64,000 nt of DNA, from assembly GCA_021775005.1 (NCBI GenBank), contig JAJFIK010000018.1, forward strand, positions 1 to 64,000, read 5' to 3'. The notes under the pieces are model-generated. The model searched no databases and was not told where the DNA came from. It was given only the letters and a program-made list of their open reading frames with translations. Positions 1 through 8,372 of the stretch are shown here, in pieces (position 1 is the first letter of the stretch; each line of letters starts with the position of its first letter). A program made the translations under genes and the position numbers. Source of the stretch: Rhodospirillales bacterium (GTDB lineage: Bacteria; Pseudomonadota; Alphaproteobacteria; JAJFIK01).

Positions 1-771
1 ATGTTGGCAACCTTGTTTGACTTCCCGTTCGAGGATCGGCGCAAGCTGACCTATTGGTCAGATGTGGCAACATCCCCGCCGGTACAAATGGGTATCACCA
101 GTGAAGAACGCGCCGCGCATCTGTTTGAATGTCTTGAGACCTTCACGGGTTTGTTTAAAGAGCGCCAGGGGGTCGGCAATGAAAGCCAGGACTTTATCTC
201 GTTGATGGCAAACCATCCGGACACCAAGGATCTGGATGGGCTCGGCTTGCTTGGCAATTTGCTGCTGCTCATCGTGGGCGGCAATGACACCACGCGAAAT
301 TCCATGTCCGGCGGTGTTTGGTTCTTGCAGGAAAATCCGGGCGAGTTTGCCAAGCTGAAGAACGACCTCTCCCTCATTCCAAGCATGGTGGCGGAGATTA
401 TCCGTTATCAGACCCCGCTTTCTTATATGCGGCGCACGGCCCTTGAAGATGTGGAAGTTGGCGGCAAGCTCATCAAAAAGGGTGACAAGGTTGCCATGTG
501 GTATGCCTCTGCCAATCGCGACGAAGACGAGATTGAGAACGCGGATCAATTCATTATTGATCGGCAAAACGCGCGGCACCACATTGCCTTTGGCTTCGGC
601 ATCCACCGCTGCATGGGCAATCGCGTGGCCGAAGCGCAGCTGCGTATTCTGTGGGAAGAAATCCTCAAGCGCTTTGATCGTATCGAAGTGATTGGAAAGC
701 CCGAACGCCTGTCCCACAGCTTTGTCCACGGCATTAAGGTTCTAAACGTTATTGCGCATCCTTTGAAGTGA
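1..771 (+). CDS. CYP153-type cytochrome P450 (alkane terminal hydroxylase), 5' truncated by window edge
   Basis: Heme-thiolate monooxygenase. CYP153 enzymes hydroxylate medium-chain alkanes and similar substrates at the terminal carbon, using electrons from a ferredoxin and ferredoxin reductase. The visible 256 residues are the C-terminal 55-60% of a P450: I-helix GGNDTT near residue 93, the ExxR helix (EIIR) near 132, and the heme loop FGFGIHRCMG near 198-207 whose Cys ligates iron. The openings MLATLFDFPFEDR and IVGGNDTTRNS are what I recall of CYP153 proteins. The ATG at base 1 is an internal Met; the true start lies upstream. No redox partner is visible here. The P450 call is certain and the CYP153 subfamily likely. 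Confidence 0.9.
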   Translation: MLATLFDFPFEDRRKLTYWSDVATSPPVQMGITSEERAAHLFECLETFTGLFKERQGVGNESQDFISLMANHPDTKDLDGLGLLGNLLLLIVGGNDTTRNSMSGGVWFLQENPGEFAKLKNDLSLIPSMVAEIIRYQTPLSYMRRTALEDVEVGGKLIKKGDKVAMWYASANRDEDEIENADQFIIDRQNARHHIAFGFGIHRCMGNRVAEAQLRILWEEILKRFDRIEVIGKPERLSHSFVHGIKVLNVIAHPLK

Positions 772-780
772 GCTCTTCCC

Positions 781-1926
781 TCACGCCCAAACTTCCGCGT
801 GATTGCGCCGTTCAACGCGGCGGGTGGTTTTAAGGTCAAGGAATTCTACAAGCCCCGCACCTTCAAGCGTGCTGCGCACCAAAGCTTGGTCGTTTGCGCC
901 TAAAGCCATAAAGGCATCTTGAATACGCTGCAACAAGTAGAGCCGATAAGGCACCACGGCGGCGTTGATGGTAAGGCCGCTCCAATCAAACGAGCACATG
1001 CCGATAAAGCGGTTCTGCGGCGCACCGCCCACAATGTCTCCGGCCTTGAGACCCTCTTGCTCGGTAAGCCAGGTATTTGTGAAGGCCACAAAGGCGCGCA
1101 CTTCGGGCAGGTAATCTCGCGCGATCAGTTTTAGCACCGGCATCAGGGTTGCGGGGAGGGCGTCATCGCCGAGAAGGTCCGCCGTTTGCCCGATGAACTC
1201 CCCAAAGTCATCGCCGCGGGCATTCATGCGTTCCGTCCAGCGGAACACGGCAGGGGCAATTCGTTTCATCAGCGCCGCAGGATGGGGATCACGACCCAAA
1301 TGCGCGAAGAGCGGCGCAATCATGCCGTAGTCGCCGATGGTGGGCGCGCCGCCCAAGAGATATGGCACTGCCATAAAGTGCTCATTAAGGGCGATGAGCA
1401 ATTCCTCATAGGCGCTTTCGATGGCGGCAAAGGCATCGGGCACCGCGCCAAAGGCAGCGCCGGCCATGCGCATGCGGTCCATGGCCTTTTTTGTCACCGC
1501 GCCACGCTTGTCAGCAGCGACACTGGCAAAGATGGAGCGACCGAATTGATCTTGCAAAAAGGCCAAATTCGCCTCATCGAAATTCCAGCGGTAATGCATG
1601 GCGGGGCGCAGCAAGCCCTCGCCGCCGAACATTTCCAATATTAACGAGACAATATGCTGACGCGGGGTCCGGGGGTAAGCCGGTTGTCGCGCCAGGTCCC
1701 GACTTTCAAACCAATCAATAATGTCGGTGCCGTCTTGGACGATGGTGGCATCCGGCGTTTGCATTACCGGGATGATGCGCCGCCCGATAACGGGGGCGAT
1801 CTCAGTCGCGTACGCCGGATCGCCCACAGATCGTTCTTCAAACTCAATATGTTGCTTGATGAGGTATGAGCGCGCCTTGCCGGAATAGAGTGAAAACGGT
1901 GTGGCATAAAGGATAAATTCTGACAT
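781..1926 (-). CDS. Glutathione S-transferase family protein with extended C-terminal region
   Basis: 381 residues. It has an N-terminal thioredoxin-fold GST domain (about 1-80; YATPFSLYSGKARSYL near the start, IIPVMQTPDAT and QDGTDIIDWF around the glutathione-binding end) followed by a helical C-terminal domain (about 90-240; the segment YLLGGAPTIGDYGMIAPLF is the usual GST helix). A further 130 residues with no recognisable domain make it longer than ordinary GSTs (200-230). ATG at 1926 is preferred to GTG at 1935. It ends 10 bp from the P450 in convergent orientation. Substrate and catalytic activity cannot be inferred. Confidence 0.8.
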   Translation of the reverse strand: MSEFILYATPFSLYSGKARSYLIKQHIEFEERSVGDPAYATEIAPVIGRRIIPVMQTPDATIVQDGTDIIDWFESRDLARQPAYPRTPRQHIVSLILEMFGGEGLLRPAMHYRWNFDEANLAFLQDQFGRSIFASVAADKRGAVTKKAMDRMRMAGAAFGAVPDAFAAIESAYEELLIALNEHFMAVPYLLGGAPTIGDYGMIAPLFAHLGRDPHPAALMKRIAPAVFRWTERMNARGDDFGEFIGQTADLLGDDALPATLMPVLKLIARDYLPEVRAFVAFTNTWLTEQEGLKAGDIVGGAPQNRFIGMCSFDWSGLTINAAVVPYRLYLLQRIQDAFMALGANDQALVRSTLEGAGLVEFLDLKTTRRVERRNHAEVWA

Positions 1927-2103
1927 AGGGCTCACTTAGTATTGGGGTGAGGGGCGCGGTCCGTCCACGCGAACCCTTAGTGACCTAGCGAGCGGTGGCA
2001 GCCCTGTCAAAAGTCTTGAGTGTTAGTGATCAGTACCGCAGCCATATCCGCGGGGATCACATATATTATCGCCGCCTGAGCGTTGCGCATCGATTCTGGA
2101 CCA

Positions 2104-3141
2104 CTATTTCAACGCAGAAAACGACACGAGTTTTTGCTGGGTCTCATCCCAGAGAGAAAGCCGCGCGCAGGCAAAACTTTTCCAAAGCGTCAATCGGCTA
2201 ACGTCTTTTAGCTCTGGATAATCCCTCAACACTTGTGTCAGGCGATAAAATGGAATGCGGCTGTTGAGGTGGTGCACGTGATGCACGTTGATGTTTGCCA
2301 TCATCCACGCCAACACACTTGGCAGCACATAGTAGGAGCTGCCCTTGAATGCGGCATCGGCCAGGTTCCACTCTTCACCTCGGGCCCAGTATGTATCTTC
2401 ATATTGATGCTGCACATAGAACAACCAAACGCCAATGGTTGTCGCCATCAAGGTGATGGGAATTTGAATGAGCAAAAATGGCCCAAGGCCCACCATATAA
2501 ATCATCGACGCCACCACAATAACAATGGCGATATTGGTCGCCATGGCGCTGATCCAATAGCGCCAACCATCGCTCATGAATTCAAACGGCAAGCGGTTTC
2601 TCAAGATAAAGTTATAGGCCGGGCCAATACCGAACAGCACCAGTGGATGGCGATAAAGACGATAGCCAAAGCGGCTCAACGCCGACCTGTTTTGGTATTC
2701 CTCAACTGTCAACGTGTCGATGTCGCCATAGCCGCGCTTGCCCAGGTCGCCCGAGGTTCCGTGGTGCATGGCGTGGGCGCGTCGCCATACGTCATATGGC
2801 GTTAGGGTGAATACGCCCAGCACACGGCCGACCCAGGTGTTTAGCGCTTTGGTGCGGAAAAACGCGCCATGGCCGCAGTCATGTTGAATGGTAAACAGGC
2901 GCAGAAGAAATCCGGCAGCAGGAATGCAGATCGCCAGGGTCAGAACATAGCTGACAGAAAGCGCCCACAAGGCTGCAATCCAAAGGGCTACAAACGGAAT
3001 GACGGTAATGATCATTTCCAGCGTGCTGCGCAAGTGGTCGGGCGTGTGGTAGGACGCAAGAACTTGCATCCAGTCACGTTTGGACGCGGACTCAATTTCA
3101 TTTTTGGTATCAGACAATGTTTCTTGACCCATATTACTCAT
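2104..3141 (-). CDS. Membrane fatty acid desaturase
   Basis: Di-iron integral-membrane desaturase of 345 residues. The three histidine clusters are present and ordered: HDCGHG (about 88-93), HAMHH (about 124-128) and HHVHH (about 289-293). Hydrophobic segments lie near 45-85 and 190-240, as in the family. It would introduce a double bond into a membrane acyl chain using O2 and an electron donor. Regiospecificity cannot be told. ATGs at 3141 and 3132 are both possible starts. A weak promoter-like TTGACC with a 16-bp spacer and TATTTG lies upstream on the minus strand (around 3180-3207). Confidence 0.88.
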   Translation of the reverse strand: MSNMGQETLSDTKNEIESASKRDWMQVLASYHTPDHLRSTLEMIITVIPFVALWIAALWALSVSYVLTLAICIPAAGFLLRLFTIQHDCGHGAFFRTKALNTWVGRVLGVFTLTPYDVWRRAHAMHHGTSGDLGKRGYGDIDTLTVEEYQNRSALSRFGYRLYRHPLVLFGIGPAYNFILRNRLPFEFMSDGWRYWISAMATNIAIVIVVASMIYMVGLGPFLLIQIPITLMATTIGVWLFYVQHQYEDTYWARGEEWNLADAAFKGSSYYVLPSVLAWMMANINVHHVHHLNSRIPFYRLTQVLRDYPELKDVSRLTLWKSFACARLSLWDETQQKLVSFSALK

Positions 3142-3393
3142 TCGGAAGTAGCCCCCGCAGCTTTCGAAAATCGCTTACCCAAATAGGGCAACTCAAATGC
3201 CGGTCAAGTTTATAAATTGATTTGGCGGCTGAGACCATGCTTCAAAGCGGAACTCTCATATCCGCTTGATTTGGCCAGAATTCGCGCGAAACTTGAGGTT
3301 AACAGGAGGCGGGCCCAGCTCTCTTCCGGGGCCCTTGGATCACGATTGTGGTAGCGAAATCCACCCTTAGCCCTCCAACGGCCTGCTTGAGGC

Positions 3394-5394
3394 CTAATCC
3401 GCGTCTTGGGTCTTTTTCTTAGAGCGCTTGAGGGGCGTTTCACCAGCTGCCTTGGCATCCTTCTTGGCGCGCGCGGCTGCCGCCGATTTGGCGAGTTTGG
3501 CAGCCTTTTTTTCTGAGCCGGTCCAGCGTTGTTTTTTCTTTTTTCCCGGCGCTTTAGGTCGATCTGATTTGGGAAACTCTTTGTCGCTCTTGTGGTCCTT
3601 GGCATCTTCGGCGCGCGGCTTTTGCGCCATAGATTTATGCGCCTTTGGCCTATCACTATGGGGCTTTTGATCTTCTGCCTTGTAGGGCTTCTTTTTGCGT
3701 GGCGCGGGTGCCGCATCGCCTGTTGCTGCTGGCATTGCGGCGGCGTCATCGCGGGTGATGAGTATGGATTTCTCCCTACCGCCGGTTTCGTCCAACGCGG
3801 CAGCGAACCGTTCAGCCGCTGCTGCTGATACTTCAAAGCGGCTTTCCTTTTCACCAACTTTGATGGAGCCCACATCTTTCTTGGTGACATGACCGAGACG
3901 GCAAATAAGCGGCAAGAGCCAGCGCGGTTCAGCGCGGTGTTTGCGCCCGGCGGACACACGGAACCAGACGCCGCCTACGAAAGGTGCACGCTCTTTCCTG
4001 GTGAACTCACGCTTGCCTGATGTCTCCGGTTTCCCGGGTGCGTCAAGCAATTCTTCGGCGGCAGGCAACTCACTCACGCGGCGATCAAGAAACGCAGCGG
4101 CGATTTGCTCTGCCCCGTGTTGCTCCAACAACTCGCGAGCGGTGCTCAGGGCGTCGTCGTCATAAGTGGCGCTCAACGCCGGATCAGCAAAAAGCCGCAT
4201 CCGGTCTTTGGCCTGGATGTCTTCAGGGCTGGGGGCCGAACCCCATTCGGCCTCAACCTTGGCAGAGCGCATCAATCGATTGGCATGGCCGCGACGGGTG
4301 TGGGGCACTACCAAGACGCAAGTACCCTTTTGGCCGGCGCGACCCGTGCGCCCGCTGCGATGCACAAGCACTTCGCCGTTGGTGGGAAGGTCTGCGTGTA
4401 TGACGAGCTCAAGCCCCGGTAAGTCAAGGCCGCGGGAGGCCACATCGGTGGCGATACAAACCCGCGCGCGTCCATCGCGCATGGCCTGCAGTGCGTGGGT
4501 GCGCTCGTTCTGGCTCAATTCGCCGGACAAGGCGACAGCAGAAAATCCGCGATTGCCGAGACGGCTGGAAAGGCGGTTGACGCCTTCGCGCGTGGCGCAA
4601 AATACCAGCGTGCTGTCAGCATCATAGTACCGCAGCAAATTGATGATGGCGTTTTCCCGATCGCTCGGCGCCACAGATAGGGCGCGATATTCAATGTCGC
4701 GGTGCTGGGTGCGTTCTTCCACGGTGGAGATGCGTAAGGCATTGTTCTGGTAGCGCTTCGCCATATTGGCAATAGTGCGCGGCACCGTTGCAGAAAACAG
4801 CAGCGTGCGTCGCTCAGTGGGGGCCGTATCCAAAATAAATTCAAGGTCTTCACGAAAGCCGTAATCGAGCATTTCATCGGCTTCGTCGAGCACCACCGCT
4901 TGCAGGGTGGACATATCCAGTGCGCCCCGCTCAATGTGATCGCGTAGCCGCCCGGGTGTACCGACGACAATATGGCAGCCCCGTTCCAAGGCGCGGCGCT
5001 CAGATCGGGCATCCATACCGCCGACGCAGGACGTAATACGCCCGCGCGCGTCCGCATAAAGCCAAACCAATTCGCGCTGGACCTGAAGTGCCAGTTCGCG
5101 GGTGGGGGCCACCAGCAGAGCGAGAGGCTTGCCCGCGCGCGTGAAAGCTTCCTCAACGCCCAAAAGTGTCGGCGCGATGGCCATGCCAAAGGCAACGGTT
5201 TTGCCCGAGCCCGTCTGCGCGGACACCAACAGGTCTCTGCCAGCGGCTTCAGGTTTCAGCACCGCCTCTTGCACTTCGGTGAGGGCGGCATAGCCCTTTT
5301 TTTCAAGAGCGCGCGCTAATGCGGGCGCAATTTCGGAAGCTATCGTTTTCGTGGCCGCAGGTTCGGCGGTCACGGTGTCGGGCGTTTGGGTCAT
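3394..5394 (-). CDS. DEAD-box ATP-dependent RNA helicase with basic C-terminal tail (DeaD/CsdA-like)
   Basis: 666 residues. The helicase core has a Q-motif region, Walker A AQTGSGKT (about 59-66), DEAD motif in VLDEADEMLDYGF (about 170), SAT (about 202) and HRSGRTGRAG (about 345). After the core, residues 460-545 look like a DbpA/CsdA-type RNA-binding domain. The last 110 residues are a Lys/Ala/Asp-rich disordered tail typical of DeaD-like helicases acting in ribosome assembly or cold-shock RNA remodelling. It is transcribed alone, with 274 bp separating it from the divergent ligase gene, enough for a long 5' leader; I could not identify a defined element there. Confidence 0.9.
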   Translation of the reverse strand: MTQTPDTVTAEPAATKTIASEIAPALARALEKKGYAALTEVQEAVLKPEAAGRDLLVSAQTGSGKTVAFGMAIAPTLLGVEEAFTRAGKPLALLVAPTRELALQVQRELVWLYADARGRITSCVGGMDARSERRALERGCHIVVGTPGRLRDHIERGALDMSTLQAVVLDEADEMLDYGFREDLEFILDTAPTERRTLLFSATVPRTIANMAKRYQNNALRISTVEERTQHRDIEYRALSVAPSDRENAIINLLRYYDADSTLVFCATREGVNRLSSRLGNRGFSAVALSGELSQNERTHALQAMRDGRARVCIATDVASRGLDLPGLELVIHADLPTNGEVLVHRSGRTGRAGQKGTCVLVVPHTRRGHANRLMRSAKVEAEWGSAPSPEDIQAKDRMRLFADPALSATYDDDALSTARELLEQHGAEQIAAAFLDRRVSELPAAEELLDAPGKPETSGKREFTRKERAPFVGGVWFRVSAGRKHRAEPRWLLPLICRLGHVTKKDVGSIKVGEKESRFEVSAAAAERFAAALDETGGREKSILITRDDAAAMPAATGDAAPAPRKKKPYKAEDQKPHSDRPKAHKSMAQKPRAEDAKDHKSDKEFPKSDRPKAPGKKKKQRWTGSEKKAAKLAKSAAAARAKKDAKAAGETPLKRSKKKTQDAD

Positions 5395-5668
5395 CGAGCA
5401 ATCATTCCGTTATCGGGGTGCTCAGATGCGGGTATGCCTCAAAATGCCTTTACGTCCCTCAAGGGCCCCGGCACGGCGTCGCGGTGAGCGCGGGGCGTCC
5501 CTTAGCACGGTTTTTGAGCAGCGCACACAAATACTGAGGGGTGCGGCTCTTTAGCTCGTATTGGCAAAAGGCTTGAGCCGACAAATTGGCTTCCTGCTTA
5601 GCGCCGAGGGGGAGATATGCTATAGGCGAGGGCATCTGATCAATGGACCAACCCTGAGGCCACCCCCC

Positions 5669-7018
5669 ATGAAGCATGACGATATCAAGAGCCATCTGGA
5701 ATCCGGTGGCATTGAAAACGTGAAGGTCGGCGTCTTTGACGTGGATGGCATCTTGCGCGGCAAATATATGCATCGCGACAAGTTCCTCTCTGCGCTCAAA
5801 GGGGGCTTTGGCCTTTGCGATGTGGTGCTGGGGTGGGACAGCAACGATCAGCTTTATGACAGCGCCGCCTATACAGGCTGGCATACGGCCTATCCCGATG
5901 CGCCGGTGCGCATTGTGCCGGGCTCCATGCGCGACATGCCTTTTGAAGAAAACACACCGTTTTTCCTGGGCGAATTTGATGGGGCGGCGGAAGCCATCTG
6001 CCCGCGCGGCACCCTGCGGCGGGTCATCGAGCGCGCCAAGAACATGGGCTTTGCCATCACTGCAGGGTTTGAGTTTGAGTTCTTTTTGTTTGAGGAGACA
6101 CCCCATTCAATTCGCGACAAGGGCTTTCGCGATTTGAGGACAATCACGCCGGGATATTTTGGCTATTCGGTTTTGCGCAATTCGGTTCATGCAGAGTTTT
6201 ACCAAGATCTCTTGAGCATGTGCAGCGAGATGGGCTTCCCGCTCGAGGGGCTGCACACCGAAACCGGGCCCGGCGTTGTGGAAGGCGCGCTTCAATGCGC
6301 AGAAGGTCTGGAAGCAGCCGACCAAGCGGCCCTGTTCAAGACCTTCACCAAGGTGCTGGCGCAGCGGCGCGGATGGCTCGCCACGTTCATGGCCAAATGG
6401 TCGAATGATTGGCCAGGGCAATCGGGGCATATTCACATCTCGCTGCAAGACAAAGATGGCGGAGCCGTTTTCTATGATGCCAACGCCGACGACAATATGT
6501 CTGAGGCGCAGCGCTGGTTCATAGGCGGGCAACAGGCGCTGATGCCGGAACTTCTTTCTATGATTGCGCCCACCGTGAACAGCTTTCGCCGTTTGATCCC
6601 TGGGTTTTGGGCCCCGACCCACGCCACCTGGGGGGTGGACAATCGCACCTGTGCCCTGCGGGTGATCCCTGGAAGTGCCAAATCCCAACGGGTGGAGTAT
6701 CGCATTTCAGCAGCCGACATTAACCCGCATATTGCCCTTGCGGCGGCGCTTGGCTCCGGTCTCTGGGGTATTGAAAACAAAATGGAGCCCACGGCGCCGG
6801 TGGTGGGTAACGCCTATGAGCAGGAATTCGGCACCGCGCAGTCCTTGCCGCAAACCCTTTATGACGCGGCAGAGCGCCTGGGCACATCAACCGCAGCGAC
6901 AGAACTGTTCGGTACAGAATTTGTTGAGCACTACATGCATTCCCGCCAATGGGAGGAACGGGAGTTCCGCAAAGCCATCACCGATTGGGAACTGGCACGT
7001 TATTTTGAAATCATCTAG
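5669..7018 (+). CDS. Glutamine synthetase family ligase (GlnA/PuuA-like)
   Basis: 449 residues from the chosen ATG at 5669, which opens the beta-grasp segment (VGVFDVDGILRGKYM). A start 36 codons upstream would add a non-family extension. The catalytic domain carries FEFEFFLF (metal-binding Glu), HTETGPGVVEGAL, a GHIHISL-type segment and RVIPG with downstream VEYR, all glutamine-synthetase landmarks. The family joins ammonia or an amine to glutamate's gamma-carboxyl with ATP. The FDVDGxLRGK opening is more typical of PuuA/gamma-glutamylamide synthetases than of housekeeping GlnA, so an amine substrate is inferred. It stands alone. Confidence 0.85.
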   Translation: MKHDDIKSHLESGGIENVKVGVFDVDGILRGKYMHRDKFLSALKGGFGLCDVVLGWDSNDQLYDSAAYTGWHTAYPDAPVRIVPGSMRDMPFEENTPFFLGEFDGAAEAICPRGTLRRVIERAKNMGFAITAGFEFEFFLFEETPHSIRDKGFRDLRTITPGYFGYSVLRNSVHAEFYQDLLSMCSEMGFPLEGLHTETGPGVVEGALQCAEGLEAADQAALFKTFTKVLAQRRGWLATFMAKWSNDWPGQSGHIHISLQDKDGGAVFYDANADDNMSEAQRWFIGGQQALMPELLSMIAPTVNSFRRLIPGFWAPTHATWGVDNRTCALRVIPGSAKSQRVEYRISAADINPHIALAAALGSGLWGIENKMEPTAPVVGNAYEQEFGTAQSLPQTLYDAAERLGTSTAATELFGTEFVEHYMHSRQWEEREFRKAITDWELARYFEII

Positions 7019-7101
7019 CGCGGCAATCTGTTAGCGTCCGAAAACAGCGCGCTTCAATTCCGCCTGCACCGTAGGTTTGCATTTTCCATTAGGAGTTCTT
7101 T

Positions 7102-7866
7102 ATGACCAGCCAATCTGATAAAGCACGCGTCTTTGAAGCGCTTCATGCGAAGAGTGAGACCTTCATCATCCCCAACCCGTGGGACGCGGGCTCCGCGCGG
7201 GTGTTGCAGGACGCGGGCTTCAAAGCCTTAGCCACAACCAGCGCCGGGTTTGCCTGGACCTTGGGCCGCGTTGACGGTGAAGTGTCACTGGAAGAAAAGC
7301 TTGTGCACTGCCGGGCGCTGTCAACTGTAACCGATGTACCCCTCAATGCGGATTTTGAGAACGGCTTTGCTGATGCGCCGGATGAAGCCGCGGCAAATCT
7401 GGTGAGAGTTGCCGAGGCGGGCGTTGTGGGCGCGTCCATTGAAGATTGGTCCGGTAGTGAGATTTATGATTTTGATCTGGCGGTGGCGCGCATAGCCGCC
7501 TGCGCCGAGGCCGTAGCAAAATTGCCATACAAGTTCATGCTCACTGCGCGCGCCGAAGGATTGCTGCGACAAACCTCTGACTTGGATGATGCCATCAAGC
7601 GCTTGCAAGCGTTTGCGGCGGCGGGAGCGGATGTGCTCTACGCGCCGGGCCTCAAATCCCTCACGGACGTTGAGGCGGTCATGAAAGTGGTCTCAAAACC
7701 CCTCAATGTGCTCGCGCCGTTCATGCCCAAGGTAACATTGGCGGAATACAACACCTTGGGGGTTGCGCGCGTTAGTGTAGGCGGCGCGCTGGCACATTTC
7801 ACCAGAGCTGCGACCAAGTCAGCGGCGGGAAAATTGATAAGCTCAGGCAGTTTTGTACTGGGCTAG
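7102..7866 (+). CDS. Isocitrate lyase/phosphoenolpyruvate mutase family protein
   Basis: 254 residues, the length of PEP mutase-like (beta/alpha)8 enzymes. Landmarks are IPNPWDAGSARVLQDAGF at the N-terminus, ATTSAGFAWTLG, the metal-binding segment LNADFENGF (about 76-84), GASIEDWSG (about 112-120) and LTARAEG. The KKCGH loop of true isocitrate lyase is absent, so this is probably a C-C or P-C lyase/hydrolase of unknown substrate (methylisocitrate lyase-, oxaloacetate hydrolase- or carboxy-PEP mutase-like). A good Shine-Dalgarno (AGGAG) precedes the ATG. Its stop overlaps the convergent next gene by 4 bp. Confidence 0.85.
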   Translation: MTSQSDKARVFEALHAKSETFIIPNPWDAGSARVLQDAGFKALATTSAGFAWTLGRVDGEVSLEEKLVHCRALSTVTDVPLNADFENGFADAPDEAAANLVRVAEAGVVGASIEDWSGSEIYDFDLAVARIAACAEAVAKLPYKFMLTARAEGLLRQTSDLDDAIKRLQAFAAAGADVLYAPGLKSLTDVEAVMKVVSKPLNVLAPFMPKVTLAEYNTLGVARVSVGGALAHFTRAATKSAAGKLISSGSFVLG

Positions 7867-8285
7867 AGCGCACGAAGTGCAGCGGCATCCCCCGCATTGA
7901 GTTGCCAATCATATGATGTGATGACGTCTGGAATGTTCCCCAACGCGGTTCGCAAGCGCTCATAGGCAGCCAGGTTGTTTTGATAATAAGCATCAACATC
8001 CTCCGCCGCGCCGGTCCAATTGAGGGTATGCGCCCATCTTGCGCTACTACCCGCCTCGGCCATGTCGCCTATGGTCAAGCGGATAAGGGCGAGGCGAAGG
8101 GCCGGGACGTCCTTGCGGGTGTCGTCATATTCATCGTCCACCACAAATGTAGCACTGCCGCCGTCCCAGGTCACTGTGAGTTGCGCCATGGATTTTGCTG
8201 CAAGGACATCGTCTACGCCCGTTTGATCCAAGCTGATGGTGCAGCGGCTGGCGTATTTGAGAAGTTTTTGTAGCCCTTCACCCAT
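7863..8285 (-). CDS. Hypothetical protein, 140 residues
   Basis: Soluble acidic protein without signal peptide or membrane segment; I do not recognise a family. The N-terminal half looks like beta strands (LTVTWDGGSATFVVDDEYDD) and the C-terminal half like helices (VDAYYQNNLAAYERLRTAL). It is convergent with the isocitrate-lyase-family gene, with overlapping stops, and divergent from the Rieske-ThDP gene across 87 bp. Codon usage resembles that of its neighbours, which supports a real gene. Confidence 0.6.
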   Translation of the reverse strand: MGEGLQKLLKYASRCTISLDQTGVDDVLAAKSMAQLTVTWDGGSATFVVDDEYDDTRKDVPALRLALIRLTIGDMAEAGSSARWAHTLNWTGAAEDVDAYYQNNLAAYERLRTALGNIPDVITSYDWQLNAGDAAALRAL

Positions 8286-8372
8286 CGCTGCATCCTATCC
8301 AAAGTCCGCACAAAACGCTAAACCAAGAGCAGGCAAAGTGCCGCCAAGCGCTGCAAGACAGGATGCCTTCAC

